Part shown: positions 56,101 through 64,000 of the stretch, in pieces
How the letters are laid out: each line of letters opens with the position of its first letter
Numbering within the stretch: position 1 is the first letter of the stretch
NCBI RefSeq assembly: GCF_003386235.1
Contig: NZ_QRDZ01000002.1
Location: 310,001-374,000, forward strand
Direction of reading: 5' to 3'
DNA length: 64,000 bases
Source: Cohnella phaseoli
GTDB taxonomy: Bacteria > Bacillota > Bacilli > Paenibacillales > Paenibacillaceae
Position numbers and translations under genes: made by a program
Notes under the pieces: generated by a model
Seen by the model: only the letters and a program-made list of their open reading frames with translations
What the model was told of the DNA's origin: nothing
The model's database searches: none

Positions 56101-57309
56101 ATGAGCAATTATCATCCGTTAACCGAACAAGAAGCGATCGGGATCGCCCGAAGCGTCCCCGGCATATTCGGCCCGGAAGGCGAGCTGAGCTGCCGCGAGA
56201 TCGGCGACGGCAACCTCAACCTGGTCTTCCATATCAGCCAAGCTTCCACAGGAGCCAGCCTAATCGTGAAGCAGGCGCTGCCGTACGCCAAGGTTGTCGG
56301 AGAATCTTGGCCGCTGTCGCTGGACCGTGCCCGCATCGAGAGTGAAGCGCTTATCCTTGAAGAGCGGTTTGCTCCGGGACTTGTGCCGAAAGTATACCAT
56401 TCCGATAACGACATGGCGCTTACGGTCATGGAGGACCTGAGCAGCCACGTTATTATGCGCCAAGGACTGATCGAAGGCGGCGTCTACCCGCTGTTTGCCG
56501 AGCATATCTCGGACTTCCTCGCCAGAACGCTGTTTTTCACGTCCGACCTGGGCATGAACCAGCAGGAGAAGAAGCTGCTGACCCGTTCCTTCGTCAATCC
56601 CGACTTGTGCAAAATTACAGAGGACCTCATTTTCGACCATCCGTACACGAATGCGGACACGAACAGCTTCGATTCGCACCTGCAAGCGGACGCCGAACGG
56701 CTCTGGTCCGATCAAGAGCTGCATTTCGAGGTCGCGAGGCTGCGCGAGAAGTTTCTGACCCAAGCGCAAGCGCTGCTGCACGGCGATTTGCATACCGGCA
56801 GCATCTTTATTACCGAACAGTCGACCAAAGTCATCGATCCCGAGTTCGCCTACTTCGGGCCGATCGGCTTCGATATCGGCGCTGTGTTCGCTAACCTGCT
56901 GCTGCACTATGCGTCGCAGGAGCATTGGTCTGCGGACGAAGCTTCCCGCAAGGCGCGCAGGCAGTATTTGACCGATACGATCGGAGACATCTGGCACGGT
57001 TTCGAACGGAAATTCCGCGAGCTGTGGAACGAACACGGCACGGATCGCATCGCTCGAACGGCCGAATATCAGGACGATTATATGCTTCGGCTGCTTCAGG
57101 ACGCCGCCGGATTCGCCGGGGCGAAAGCCGTCCGCCGAATCGTCGGTCTCGCTCATGTCGCCGACATTGACAAAATTCCGGATGCCGACGTTCGCGCCAA
57201 AGCGCAAAGGCTTGCGCTGACCATCGGCACAACCTTGATCAAACGCAATCGTCAATTGACCTCTATCGAGGAAATCATCCATATCGCCGATTCCGCCTCC
57301 CGGGCATAA
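56101..57309 (+). CDS. mtnK: S-methyl-5-thioribose kinase MtnK
   Basis: 402 residues. Phosphorylates methylthioribose in the methionine salvage pathway. ATP site: [14 protein letters not shown]; catalytic loop: [13 protein letters not shown]; metal site: [17 protein letters not shown]. The short 64-nt gap to the preceding gene contains GGAGGG before the ATG but no S-box riboswitch. The next gene is the isomerase for its product. Confidence 0.95.
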   Translation: MSNYHPLTEQEAIGIARSVPGIFGPEGELSCREIGDGNLNLVFHISQASTGASLIVKQALPYAKVVGESWPLSLDRARIESEALILEERFAPGLVPKVYHSDNDMALTVMEDLSSHVIMRQGLIEGGVYPLFAEHISDFLARTLFFTSDLGMNQQEKKLLTRSFVNPDLCKITEDLIFDHPYTNADTNSFDSHLQADAERLWSDQELHFEVARLREKFLTQAQALLHGDLHTGSIFITEQSTKVIDPEFAYFGPIGFDIGAVFANLLLHYASQEHWSADEASRKARRQYLTDTIGDIWHGFERKFRELWNEHGTDRIARTAEYQDDYMLRLLQDAAGFAGAKAVRRIVGLAHVADIDKIPDADVRAKAQRLALTIGTTLIKRNRQLTSIEEIIHIADSASRA

Positions 57310-57358
57310 CGCACGACGTACAGCACAGAGCATACCAATCGAGAGGAGCAACGAAAGA

Positions 57359-58429
57359 ATGACCAAGGAATCGCAACAACCCACACCTGAGGTGCTTCAG
57401 TCCCTCATCTGGGATAATGATGCGCTGTCGCTGCTGGATCAGCGCCTGCTTCCGGAAGAGACGGTTTATCTGCGGCTGACGACGACGCAGGACGTCTGGG
57501 AGGCTATCCGCGAGCTGAAGGTGCGCGGTGCGCCGGCCATCGGCATTGCCGCAGCCTACGGCGTTGTGCTGGGCGTGCAAGACTTCATCGGCAGCACCGC
57601 CGACTGGGCGGCCGAAGCGGAGCGCCAGGCCGAGCATTTGGCGACATCCCGGCCGACTGCAGTGAACTTGTTCTGGGCGCTGGATCGGATGAAGGCGCGC
57701 GCCCGGGCACTAGCAGAGCAAGGCGTGGCCTCCGCGGAGGCCACGCAAGCGCTGCTGGATGAAGCGAAGCAGATTCACGCCGAGGACGAAGCGACCAATC
57801 GGCTGATCGGCGAGCACGCGCTGACGCTGTTCAAGGACGGCATGGGCGTGCTGACGCACTGCAACGCAGGAGGCTTGGCGACGGCGAAATACGGAACGGC
57901 GCTCGCTCCGTTCTACCTCGCCCTAGAACAGGGAATTCAACTGAAAGTATTCGCGGACGAAACCCGTCCCGTACTCCAGGGCGCGCGTTTAACCGCGTTC
58001 GAGCTTCAACGCGCAGGCGTGGACGTCACGCTGATCTGCGACAATATGGCCGGACACGTCATGTCTAAAGGCTGGATACAAGCGGTAATCGTCGGCACGG
58101 ATCGCGTCGCCGCCAATGGGGACGTGGCTAACAAGATTGGTACTTACAGCGTAGCCGTGCTCGCCAAGGCGCACGGCATTCCGTTTTACGTCGCTTGTCC
58201 GCTATCCACTATCGACTTATCGACGCCCACAGGCGCCGATATTCCGATCGAAGAGCGCCATTCCGACGAAGTCACGGTCGGCTTCGGCAAACGCACCGCT
58301 CCGGAAGGCATTGCCGTGTACAACCCGGCCTTCGATGTCACGCCCGCCGAGCTGGTCACGGCGATCGTGACCGAGAAGGGCATCGTGACCGCTCCTTACG
58401 AGGAAAACCTGCGCAAGCTGTTCGACTAA
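57359..58429 (+). CDS. mtnA: S-methyl-5-thioribose-1-phosphate isomerase MtnA
   Basis: 356 residues, eIF2B-like aldose-ketose isomerase that converts methylthioribose-1-phosphate to the ribulose form. Active-site parts: [31 protein letters not shown] (catalytic Cys), [43 protein letters not shown] (catalytic Asp). It follows mtnK by 49 nt; mtnW, X, B and D are not in the window. Confidence 0.95.
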   Translation: MTKESQQPTPEVLQSLIWDNDALSLLDQRLLPEETVYLRLTTTQDVWEAIRELKVRGAPAIGIAAAYGVVLGVQDFIGSTADWAAEAERQAEHLATSRPTAVNLFWALDRMKARARALAEQGVASAEATQALLDEAKQIHAEDEATNRLIGEHALTLFKDGMGVLTHCNAGGLATAKYGTALAPFYLALEQGIQLKVFADETRPVLQGARLTAFELQRAGVDVTLICDNMAGHVMSKGWIQAVIVGTDRVAANGDVANKIGTYSVAVLAKAHGIPFYVACPLSTIDLSTPTGADIPIEERHSDEVTVGFGKRTAPEGIAVYNPAFDVTPAELVTAIVTEKGIVTAPYEENLRKLFD

Positions 58430-58445
58430 CTCTCTGGTTTCGAGG

Positions 58446-58760
58446 TTATACGGCAGCTTGGGCCATCAGCTTAACCGCGTCCCGCCCGCGCATGCCGACA
58501 GTAATTCCGAGCGCCTGCGCGGCGTCGGTCACCGATTCGAGCGGTGCGTCAAGCAGCTGCTCGATCGTCTTCACCCCGACGGCTCGGCCCGCGATAATTG
58601 CGCGATCCTTCAACCTCTCATTGAGCAGTTGGACGTCCAGCGCACCGCACATAATGTACCCTTGACCTGCGGTAACCGCCAGAAGAGTCGTTTTCGGCAG
58701 CAGCACCTCGACGCCAATCGCGGTCCAATCCCCGATTTGCAGCGGCATCACGTTGACCAT
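58446..58760 (-). CDS. yunC: YunC family protein (DUF1805)
   Basis: 104 residues, DUF1805: VLLPKTTLLAVTAGQGYIMCGALDVQLLNERLKDRAIIAGRAVGVKTIEQLLDAPLESVT. Function unknown; in B. subtilis it neighbours yunD, which is 33 kb away here. The second in-frame ATG, with AAGGGG 11 nt upstream, is preferred. Upstream the palindrome ATATGCGCATAT (58816-58827) and ATCGTTTACGAT (58801-58812) are candidate operators. Confidence 0.9.
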   Translation of the reverse strand: MVNVMPLQIGDWTAIGVEVLLPKTTLLAVTAGQGYIMCGALDVQLLNERLKDRAIIAGRAVGVKTIEQLLDAPLESVTDAAQALGITVGMRGRDAVKLMAQAAV

Positions 58761-58943
58761 GCCTATTGCATCCCCTTTCATAGGTGTTCGGCTATAAGAG
58801 ATCGTTTACGATAACATATGCGCATATATAAATTTTTTTCAGGGCATTTGAACCCTCACCCCTATATTAGGCGCCCTTCTCGTGGTATATTGGGAGTTAG
58901 GACATGGTTTTAATGAACTACGCATGGCGACGGAGGCATCTTC

Positions 58944-59381
58944 ATGACTGACAATTCTACGAATATCGATGACTCCCATAAATTTCTCGTGGAGTTCAAG
59001 GTCTCTTCTCCGAACAGGGCGGAGGCTTTGAAACAACTGCTTTTACAATTAAAAAGCTCTGACCTGGACCACTATCGGCTTGTGACGGACCATTCGGCGT
59101 CTGCCTCCAGCGCGAAAGCGCGGCCTTCTCCGCCTCCACCGGCGAAAAAGGCCCCCGTCCACTCTCCCGACCCGAACCCGCTGGAGCTGCGCATCCGCTT
59201 CTTCATCGAAAGCGGCAAGCTGATTCGGCTGAACATTAACAAGGGTCTTGGAGTGAAGCTGAGCATCCCTTGCCGTATCCTCAACTATGACTCCGACAAG
59301 CGGCTCATCACCGCGTATCATGTGGACGAGAAGCAAGTGTACACGGTGGGATTAAACGAAATCGACGACTTCGTAGAATAA
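58944..59381 (+). CDS. Hypothetical protein with Pro/Ala-rich linker
   Basis: 145 residues, not recognised. Residues 12-50 form an amphipathic alpha/beta start (FLVEFKVSSPNRAEALKQLLLQL), a linker rich in Ser, Ala and Pro runs to about 82, and a basic, strand-rich C-terminal domain follows (ELRIRFFIESGKLIRLNINKGLGVKLSIPCRILNYDSDKRLITAYHVDEKQVYTVGLNEIDDFVE), with the feel of a small beta-barrel. No ribosome site is strong. It has a terminator shared with the convergent nrdF gene. Confidence 0.75.
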   Translation: MTDNSTNIDDSHKFLVEFKVSSPNRAEALKQLLLQLKSSDLDHYRLVTDHSASASSAKARPSPPPPAKKAPVHSPDPNPLELRIRFFIESGKLIRLNINKGLGVKLSIPCRILNYDSDKRLITAYHVDEKQVYTVGLNEIDDFVE

Positions 59382-59395
59382 AAGGCTCACAAAAT

Positions 59396-59433
59396 AAAAC
59401 TCGCACAGAGGTTTTCCCCTTGTGCGAGTTTTT
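59396..59433. terminator. Bidirectional terminator
   Basis: AAACTCGCACA and TGTGCGAGTTTTT arms around a 13-nt loop, between the convergent hypothetical gene and nrdF. Confidence 0.93.
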
Positions 59434-59447
59434 GTATGCACCGTTGC

Positions 59448-60419
59448 TTATTTATCGAAATCGAACACGAAATCGTCGTCCGTCATCGCTTCCACATGAA
59501 TTGTCCGAACGTAGCCATTGCCCTTTTTCGAGAAAAAGTCATGCTGCTTCGTCTTCGTGCTGATGCCGTTGAATACGATCGGATTAACGTCCTCCTCCGG
59601 GAAGACCGGGGCGAAGCCCATGTTCATGAACGCTTTGTTGGCGTTATAGCGCACAAACTTCTTAACCTCTCCGGCGAGCCCGATTGCCGAGTAGAGCTGA
59701 TCGGTGTAGTTCTCTTCATTCTGATGCAGGTGCATGAGAAGTCCGTACAACACCTCGTAAACTTCCTTCTGCTCGCTCTCGTCGAGCTTGGCGTACACTT
59801 CCTGCGCCAACACGCCGACGTACAGCCCGTGGATGCTCTCGTCGCGTAAAATAAGGTCGATGACCTCGCCGCTGCTCGTCATTTTCCCTTGCCCGGCCAA
59901 GTACAACGGATAGAAAAATCCACTGTAAAACAAATAGCTTTCCAGCAGCACGGAAGCGGCCATCGCCAGAAACAGGCTGCGCTGAGAATCGATGTTATTG
60001 TAGTATTGCACAATCGTATCGGCCTTCGTCTGCAAATACGGATTTGCTTCTACCCAGCGAAAAACGCCGTCAATCTCTTCAGTGGACGCCAGCGTCGTGA
60101 AGATGCTGCTGTAGGATTTGGCGTGAATCTGTTCCATCATCGCCATGAAGCCGAGTACGGCTTTGCGCTGCAACCCGTCGACATGCTCCAGAATGCGAGG
60201 CATCCCGACGCCGCCCTGCACTGTGTCGAGCAGCGTCAAACCGCCCAGCACCTTCATGTACAGATCTCGCTCTTGCGGGCTTAAGTTCATCCAATCCATT
60301 TTATCGTCCGAGAGCGGAATTTCCTCATCCGTCCAGAACTGCATAATGTTCTGATTCCAGAACGTAATCGTAAAATCGTCGTCAGGCCGGTTCCAGTTCA
60401 CGGCTTTTAAGGCGCACAT
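59448..60419 (-). CDS. nrdF: Ribonucleotide reductase beta subunit NrdF (class Ib)
   Basis: 323 residues. The di-metal carboxylate ligands are in [33 protein letters not shown] (Glu/His) and [13 protein letters not shown] (Glu/His). The tyrosyl radical partner of NrdE. Normal length. Last gene of nrdI-nrdE-nrdF. Confidence 0.95.
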   Translation of the reverse strand: MCALKAVNWNRPDDDFTITFWNQNIMQFWTDEEIPLSDDKMDWMNLSPQERDLYMKVLGGLTLLDTVQGGVGMPRILEHVDGLQRKAVLGFMAMMEQIHAKSYSSIFTTLASTEEIDGVFRWVEANPYLQTKADTIVQYYNNIDSQRSLFLAMAASVLLESYLFYSGFFYPLYLAGQGKMTSSGEVIDLILRDESIHGLYVGVLAQEVYAKLDESEQKEVYEVLYGLLMHLHQNEENYTDQLYSAIGLAGEVKKFVRYNANKAFMNMGFAPVFPEEDVNPIVFNGISTKTKQHDFFSKKGNGYVRTIHVEAMTDDDFVFDFDK

Positions 60420-60466
60420 CGGCGTTCGTCCTCCTCGTTTCTATCGCTCGTTGCCTTGCCGCTCAC

Positions 60467-62551
60467 TTACACCGAGCAGGTTACGCACTCTTCTACGGAC
60501 AGACGGTTCGTACGCGTATAATAGAGCGATTTAAGGCCCTTCTTGGCCGCATAGACGTAATATCTGGACAGCTGACGAGTCGTCACGTCGCTGTTGACGT
60601 GCAGAACGGCAGAGATGCCTTGATCCACATGGGGCTGAATTTCCGCGATCATGTCGATCACTTTGAATTGGTCCATTTGATAAGCCGATTTATAGAAGAA
60701 AATATTGTCTTTGCTCAGGAACGGCATCGGGTAATACGTCGTCGAGTTGGCGTAGGTGCGCGTTTCGATCGGTTCGACGATCGGCATCACGCTCGAAGTC
60801 GCGTTCTGGATGTACGAGATGCTCTGCGTCGGCGCGATCGCCAGCCTGTATGCATGGTACAGCCCGTGCTCGGCCACGTCGATCTTCAGGCCCGCCCAAT
60901 CCGCAGGCGACGGAATGTCGATGCCCGCAAACAGCTGCTTCACCCGCTCCGTCGTCGGACGGTAGTCGGTCGTCAAATAACGATCGAAATAAGTGCCTTT
61001 CGCATATTCGGAACGCTCGAAGCCATGGAAAGTAACGCCCGTGCTTTTTGCAATCTCCATGCTCTTCTCGATGGAATGGAAGTTCATCATCATGAAGAAC
61101 GTGCGGACGAAGTCGCGGGCTTCCTTGCTTTCGTAAGCGATTTTATTCTTAGCCAGGTAGCCGTGCAGGTTCATGGCGCCCAATCCGACGGAGTGCAGCT
61201 CGGCGTTGGCTTTGGCGACGCCCGGGGCGTTGGCGACCGTCGTCATGTCGCTTACCGCCGTTAGACCGATAATGCCTTCATGCACGGATTCTTTGATTTT
61301 GCGCGTGTCCATTACATTGGCGATATTCAGCGAAGCCAGGTTGCAGCTAATGTCTCTACGAATCGTGTCCGGCTCGAAATAATCGCCGATCTCCGAAGTC
61401 TCCTGTAGCTGGAAAATCTCCGTGCACAGATTCGACATCTTAATGTCGCCGATATCTTTAAGAGCATGAGCGCGATTGGCGTTGGACTTGTTCATCATGT
61501 AAGGATAACCGGACTCGAGCTGCGTCGTGGCGATTTTGACGAGCATGTCGCGCGCGCTCATGACCGCTTTTTTCTTCACCCGGTCGTCGGCAAGCAGCGC
61601 ATCGTACATTTCGTCCATATCCATGTCGTCCAGATGTTTGCCGTAGTGCTTAAACACCGTATACGGCGCGAATACGTGCAGCGGTTCGTTACGCTCGGCA
61701 AGCTGATAGAACTTGTCCGGCACGATCAGACCGATCGACAACGTCTTCAGACGAGTTTTCTCGTCCGCGTTAATCTTCTTGCTGTCGAGGAACTCGATGA
61801 CGTCCCAGCCGAAAATATTGTAATAGCCTGCGCCCGACCCTTTGCGCTGTCCCATCTGGTCGGCGTACGAGAACGCGTCCTCCATCAGCTTCAGCACGGG
61901 CATAATGCCCTTGGCGGCGCCTTCGACGCCTTTGATTGCCTCGCCGCGCCCGCGAATCTTCGACAGGTTCACCGCTACGCCTCCGCCGATTTTGGAGAGC
62001 TGCATGCATGTGCCGATCACATAATTGATCGAATTGAGTGAATCGTCCATTTCCAGCAAGAAGCAGGATACCATCTCTCCGCGCCGGCTCTTGCCCGCGT
62101 TCAGGAACGTCGGCGTCGCCGGCTGCAGCCGCCGCTCCATCATCGAAGCCGCCAGAGAACGAGCAACGTTGAAATCCCCTCTGGCCAAATGCAGCGCCAC
62201 AATTGAGACCCGGTCGGGGAAATGCTCAAGATATAGCGTTTTGTCGTCCGTCTTGACGGCATAGTCGGTATAAAACTTGGAGGCGGCCATATAGGATCTG
62301 AATTGAAAGCGATACTCGTGGGTTAGTTCGTAGATTTGTTTAACTTCCTCTTCCGTATAAAGCTTATACACATCTGCGTAGTAGTTATTATCCAGCATGT
62401 AGCGGACTTTCTCGAGGTGGGAGGCGAACTTCAAGCTTTTGCGATAGACATCCTCCATAAATTCCGAGACGGCTTCTCGGTCCTTATCCAGTTGGAAGAA
62501 GCCTTCCGTATCCCTTTGCATCAGCAAGTTGTTCAGTTCAATATGACGCAA
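60467..62551 (-). CDS. nrdE: Ribonucleotide reductase alpha subunit NrdE (class Ib)
   Basis: 694 residues. Catalytic features: PATPTFLNAGKSRRGEMVSCFLLEMDDS and the MSNLCTEI segment (active-site cysteines), and the C-terminal redox pair in VEECVTCSV. The start is a TTG with GAGGGGG 9 nt before it; 23 upstream codons are open within nrdI. The overlap with nrdI is 14 nt, so the genes are coupled. Confidence 0.94.
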   Translation of the reverse strand: MRHIELNNLLMQRDTEGFFQLDKDREAVSEFMEDVYRKSLKFASHLEKVRYMLDNNYYADVYKLYTEEEVKQIYELTHEYRFQFRSYMAASKFYTDYAVKTDDKTLYLEHFPDRVSIVALHLARGDFNVARSLAASMMERRLQPATPTFLNAGKSRRGEMVSCFLLEMDDSLNSINYVIGTCMQLSKIGGGVAVNLSKIRGRGEAIKGVEGAAKGIMPVLKLMEDAFSYADQMGQRKGSGAGYYNIFGWDVIEFLDSKKINADEKTRLKTLSIGLIVPDKFYQLAERNEPLHVFAPYTVFKHYGKHLDDMDMDEMYDALLADDRVKKKAVMSARDMLVKIATTQLESGYPYMMNKSNANRAHALKDIGDIKMSNLCTEIFQLQETSEIGDYFEPDTIRRDISCNLASLNIANVMDTRKIKESVHEGIIGLTAVSDMTTVANAPGVAKANAELHSVGLGAMNLHGYLAKNKIAYESKEARDFVRTFFMMMNFHSIEKSMEIAKSTGVTFHGFERSEYAKGTYFDRYLTTDYRPTTERVKQLFAGIDIPSPADWAGLKIDVAEHGLYHAYRLAIAPTQSISYIQNATSSVMPIVEPIETRTYANSTTYYPMPFLSKDNIFFYKSAYQMDQFKVIDMIAEIQPHVDQGISAVLHVNSDVTTRQLSRYYVYAAKKGLKSLYYTRTNRLSVEECVTCSV

Positions 62552-62897
62552 CTGCTTGCACCCCCTCTTCAAATCTTTCCACGTCTTTGGAAGTCCCGGA
62601 CAGCTCGAACTTGCTGACAACAGGCACTCCGTACATCTCGGAGATGCGATCGGCGCTCAGCGCGAATCCGGTTCCCCAGTTACGATTGCCGCTTGCGGAT
62701 ACCCCGCGCAGCTTCTGATGGTTTTTCTTCAAAAATGCGACGACCTTCTCCGGAACTTGCCCGAAACCGGTCGTGTATGTAATGAGAACGAAGGGCTGAT
62801 CGAGAGCCATAGATTCCTCGATTTGAACCGAAGGAAGCTTTAATTTCTCTACGAACCTCCGTACGTTACCCGTCCTCGAATCATAGGCGATCAGCAT
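62538..62897 (-). CDS. nrdI: NrdI flavodoxin-like activator
   Basis: 119 residues. A flavodoxin-type fold: LIAYDSRTGNVRRFVEKL, ITYTTGFGQVPEKVVAFLKKN, GVSASGNRNWGTGFALSAD. It supplies oxidant for assembling the NrdF manganese cofactor. AAGGAG lies 10 nt before the second of two close ATGs, taken as start. Confidence 0.93.
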   Translation of the reverse strand: MLIAYDSRTGNVRRFVEKLKLPSVQIEESMALDQPFVLITYTTGFGQVPEKVVAFLKKNHQKLRGVSASGNRNWGTGFALSADRISEMYGVPVVSKFELSGTSKDVERFEEGVQAVASY

Positions 62898-62925
62898 GCC
62901 ATCCATTCTCCTTCCCGTGAACTCG

Positions 62926-62980
62926 ACACAATATGTATAGCGACAAGATTCAATTTATATCAATATATTGTGTGTGTCAA
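62926..62980 (-). promoter_or_regulatory. nrd promoter with paired NrdR boxes
   Basis: Two NrdR-like 16-mers, at 62958-62973 (ACACAATATATTGATA on the minus strand) and 62926-62941 (GCTATACATATTGTGT), have centres exactly 32 bp apart, about three helical turns, as in known NrdR sites. TTGACA (62975-62980) is the likely -35, with TATAAA or TAAATT as -10. Confidence 0.72.
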
Positions 62981-63035
62981 GGTGAAAGTTGACCTATTGA
63001 CAAATCCAGGGATCCTATTTTTCACACCCGAAAAT

Positions 63036-63066
63036 AAAGAAAAAAAGCGCCGAAGCGCTTCTTTTC
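63036..63066 (-). terminator. Terminator after the EAL gene
   Basis: On the minus strand AAGCGC-TTCG-GCGCTT is followed by a run of Ts with one break. It may also end transcription coming from the other side, since A/T tracts flank both arms. Confidence 0.85.
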
Positions 63067-63089
63067 CGCTCTGTTTATGGGATGGAGGT

Positions 63090-64000
63090 CTAGTGATAAT
63101 TGGGCAGTGCGGGACGGTTAAATTTCTCCGACAACAATTCTTTAAGCGCCGTGCTCGGCAGGGGGGGACTGCCATAGTAACCCTGCATTTCGTCGCAGCG
63201 ATACGAACGAAGAAAATGAGCTTGATCCTTCGTCTCGACCCCTTCGGCAACGACCTGCATCTGCAAGCTGTGCGCCATCGATATAATGGCGGCAACGATC
63301 GCGGCATCGCTCGATCTCTGCTCAATGTCCCTAACGAAGGATCGGTCGATTTTCAGACGCGCGATCGGCAAATTTTTTAAATAATGAAACGAACTGTATC
63401 CCGTTCCGAAATCGTCAATGCTAATACTGACTCCCAATTCGGTCAGCTCTTTCAAATATTGCGACGCGCGCTCGACATCCATCGTCATACTTTCCGTAAT
63501 TTCAAGCTCCAGATAACGAGGATGCAGCCCGGTTTTGCGCAAAATTTCGGAAATTTTGCTTGTCAGCTTTCGCTGCGTAAATTGTCGAAGAGATAGATTG
63601 ACAGATACCGGTATGTTGAGCAAACCTTCATTCTGCCACTCCTTATTCTGTCTGCAGGCCTCCTCGATCACCCACTCGCCGAGCTGCACGATCAGTCCGC
63701 TTTCCTCCGCCGCAGGAATAAATTCGCCAGGAGGAACAAGCCCGCGTTCGGGATGCCGCCATCTCACCAGCGCCTCCATGCCGACGATTTGACCGGAAGC
63801 CAGGGCGTATTGGGGCTGGTAGTGCAAAATAAATTCCTTGTTTCTCAGCGCCCTGCGCATTTCGTGCTGAATCGTCAGCTTCTCCAGCGCAATATGATCC
63901 ATGTCGCAGGAATGCAGCATATAGTCGTTCTTACCGTTAACCTTCACGCGGTGCAGAGCGGTATCCGCCCGTTTAAGCATCGTGGCGGCGTCACCGGTCC
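63090..64000 (-). CDS. GGDEF-EAL protein, C-terminal part (cut by window edge)
   Basis: The frame is open through the right end of the window; 302 residues are visible. The first residues (TGDAATMLKRADTALHRVKVNG) are the end of a GGDEF domain, followed by a complete EAL domain of about 260 residues: MEALVRW, NLSLRQF, LELEITES, DDFGTGYSSFHYLKN, KIDRSFV and VVAEGVET, with all metal and catalytic residues I can check. It would degrade cyclic di-GMP. The true start lies beyond 64000. Confidence 0.93.
   Translation of the reverse strand, partial: TGDAATMLKRADTALHRVKVNGKNDYMLHSCDMDHIALEKLTIQHEMRRALRNKEFILHYQPQYALASGQIVGMEALVRWRHPERGLVPPGEFIPAAEESGLIVQLGEWVIEEACRQNKEWQNEGLLNIPVSVNLSLRQFTQRKLTSKISEILRKTGLHPRYLELEITESMTMDVERASQYLKELTELGVSISIDDFGTGYSSFHYLKNLPIARLKIDRSFVRDIEQRSSDAAIVAAIISMAHSLQMQVVAEGVETKDQAHFLRSYRCDEMQGYYGSPPLPSTALKELLSEKFNRPALPNYH

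Noticed and set aside
63036..63066. Small regulatory RNA gene
   Set aside because: Only a short terminator hairpin with flanking A/T tracts is present.

Overview
The window looks like chromosomal DNA of an endospore-forming Firmicute, most likely Paenibacillaceae (Cohnella or Paenibacillus type). The evidence is an alpha/beta-type SASP, cotJABC, six YheC/YheD-type spore-coat ATP-grasp proteins, sufCDSUB in Bacillus order, flotillin plus NfeD, YfkAB, YunC and YunD, and strong GGAGG ribosome sites with many GTG/TTG starts. Base composition is GC-rich with AT-rich promoter islands. I see no rRNA, tRNA, CRISPR, phage or transposase gene.

Layout. 0.1-1.1 kb: an MBL-fold hydrolase. 1.4-11 kb: a spore-envelope island of five tightly coupled YheC/D ATP-grasp genes, a GT4 glycosyltransferase and a sixth, divergent YheC/D gene. 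It is interrupted by 1.35 kb of non-coding DNA holding several repeat types, including a 51-bp tandem array and a palindromic element. 11-14.3 kb: two tandem sensor diguanylate cyclases. 14.5-18 kb: flotillin/NfeD and cotJABC. 18-24 kb: AI-2E permease, CNNM/CBS protein, YfkAB radical SAM protein, an HD-GYP protein and UppP. 24-28.5 kb: YunD with a molybdopterin block (moaA; moaD-moaE fusion; moeB/thiF). 28.6-33.4 kb: an operon resembling amino-sugar/tagatose catabolism (SIS isomerase, DeoR regulator, ROK kinase, class II aldolase, PfkB kinase). 33.5-39.1 kb: a second HD-GYP protein, an NlpC/P60 lipoprotein, a SASP, a RodA/FtsW protein and an ECF sigma/anti-sigma pair. 39.6-44.8 kb: sufCDSUB. 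44.9-49 kb: a DUF1802 protein, a second ECF/anti-sigma pair and a permease. 49.3-56 kb: a maltodextrin uptake operon (binding protein, two permeases, lipoprotein alpha-amylase) with a divergent LacI-family regulator. 56-59.4 kb: mtnK-mtnA, yunC and an unknown gene. 59.4-63 kb: nrdIEF under NrdR-type boxes. 63.1 kb to the end: the C-terminal part of a GGDEF-EAL protein.

How the parts fit. Sporulation (coat ATP-grasp enzymes, CotJ, SASP), cyclic-di-GMP signalling (two GGDEF, two HD-GYP, one EAL) and carbohydrate uptake are the recurring themes. The least understood parts are the YheC/D ATP-grasp expansion and the non-coding repeats: a 51-bp tandem array, a palindromic MITE-like family with two full copies and one half copy, and an unrelated 190-bp inverted repeat upstream of an ECF sigma gene.

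Limits. Everything was read by eye from sequence. Families were recognised from motifs, not searches; promoter and operator calls are pattern matches only.
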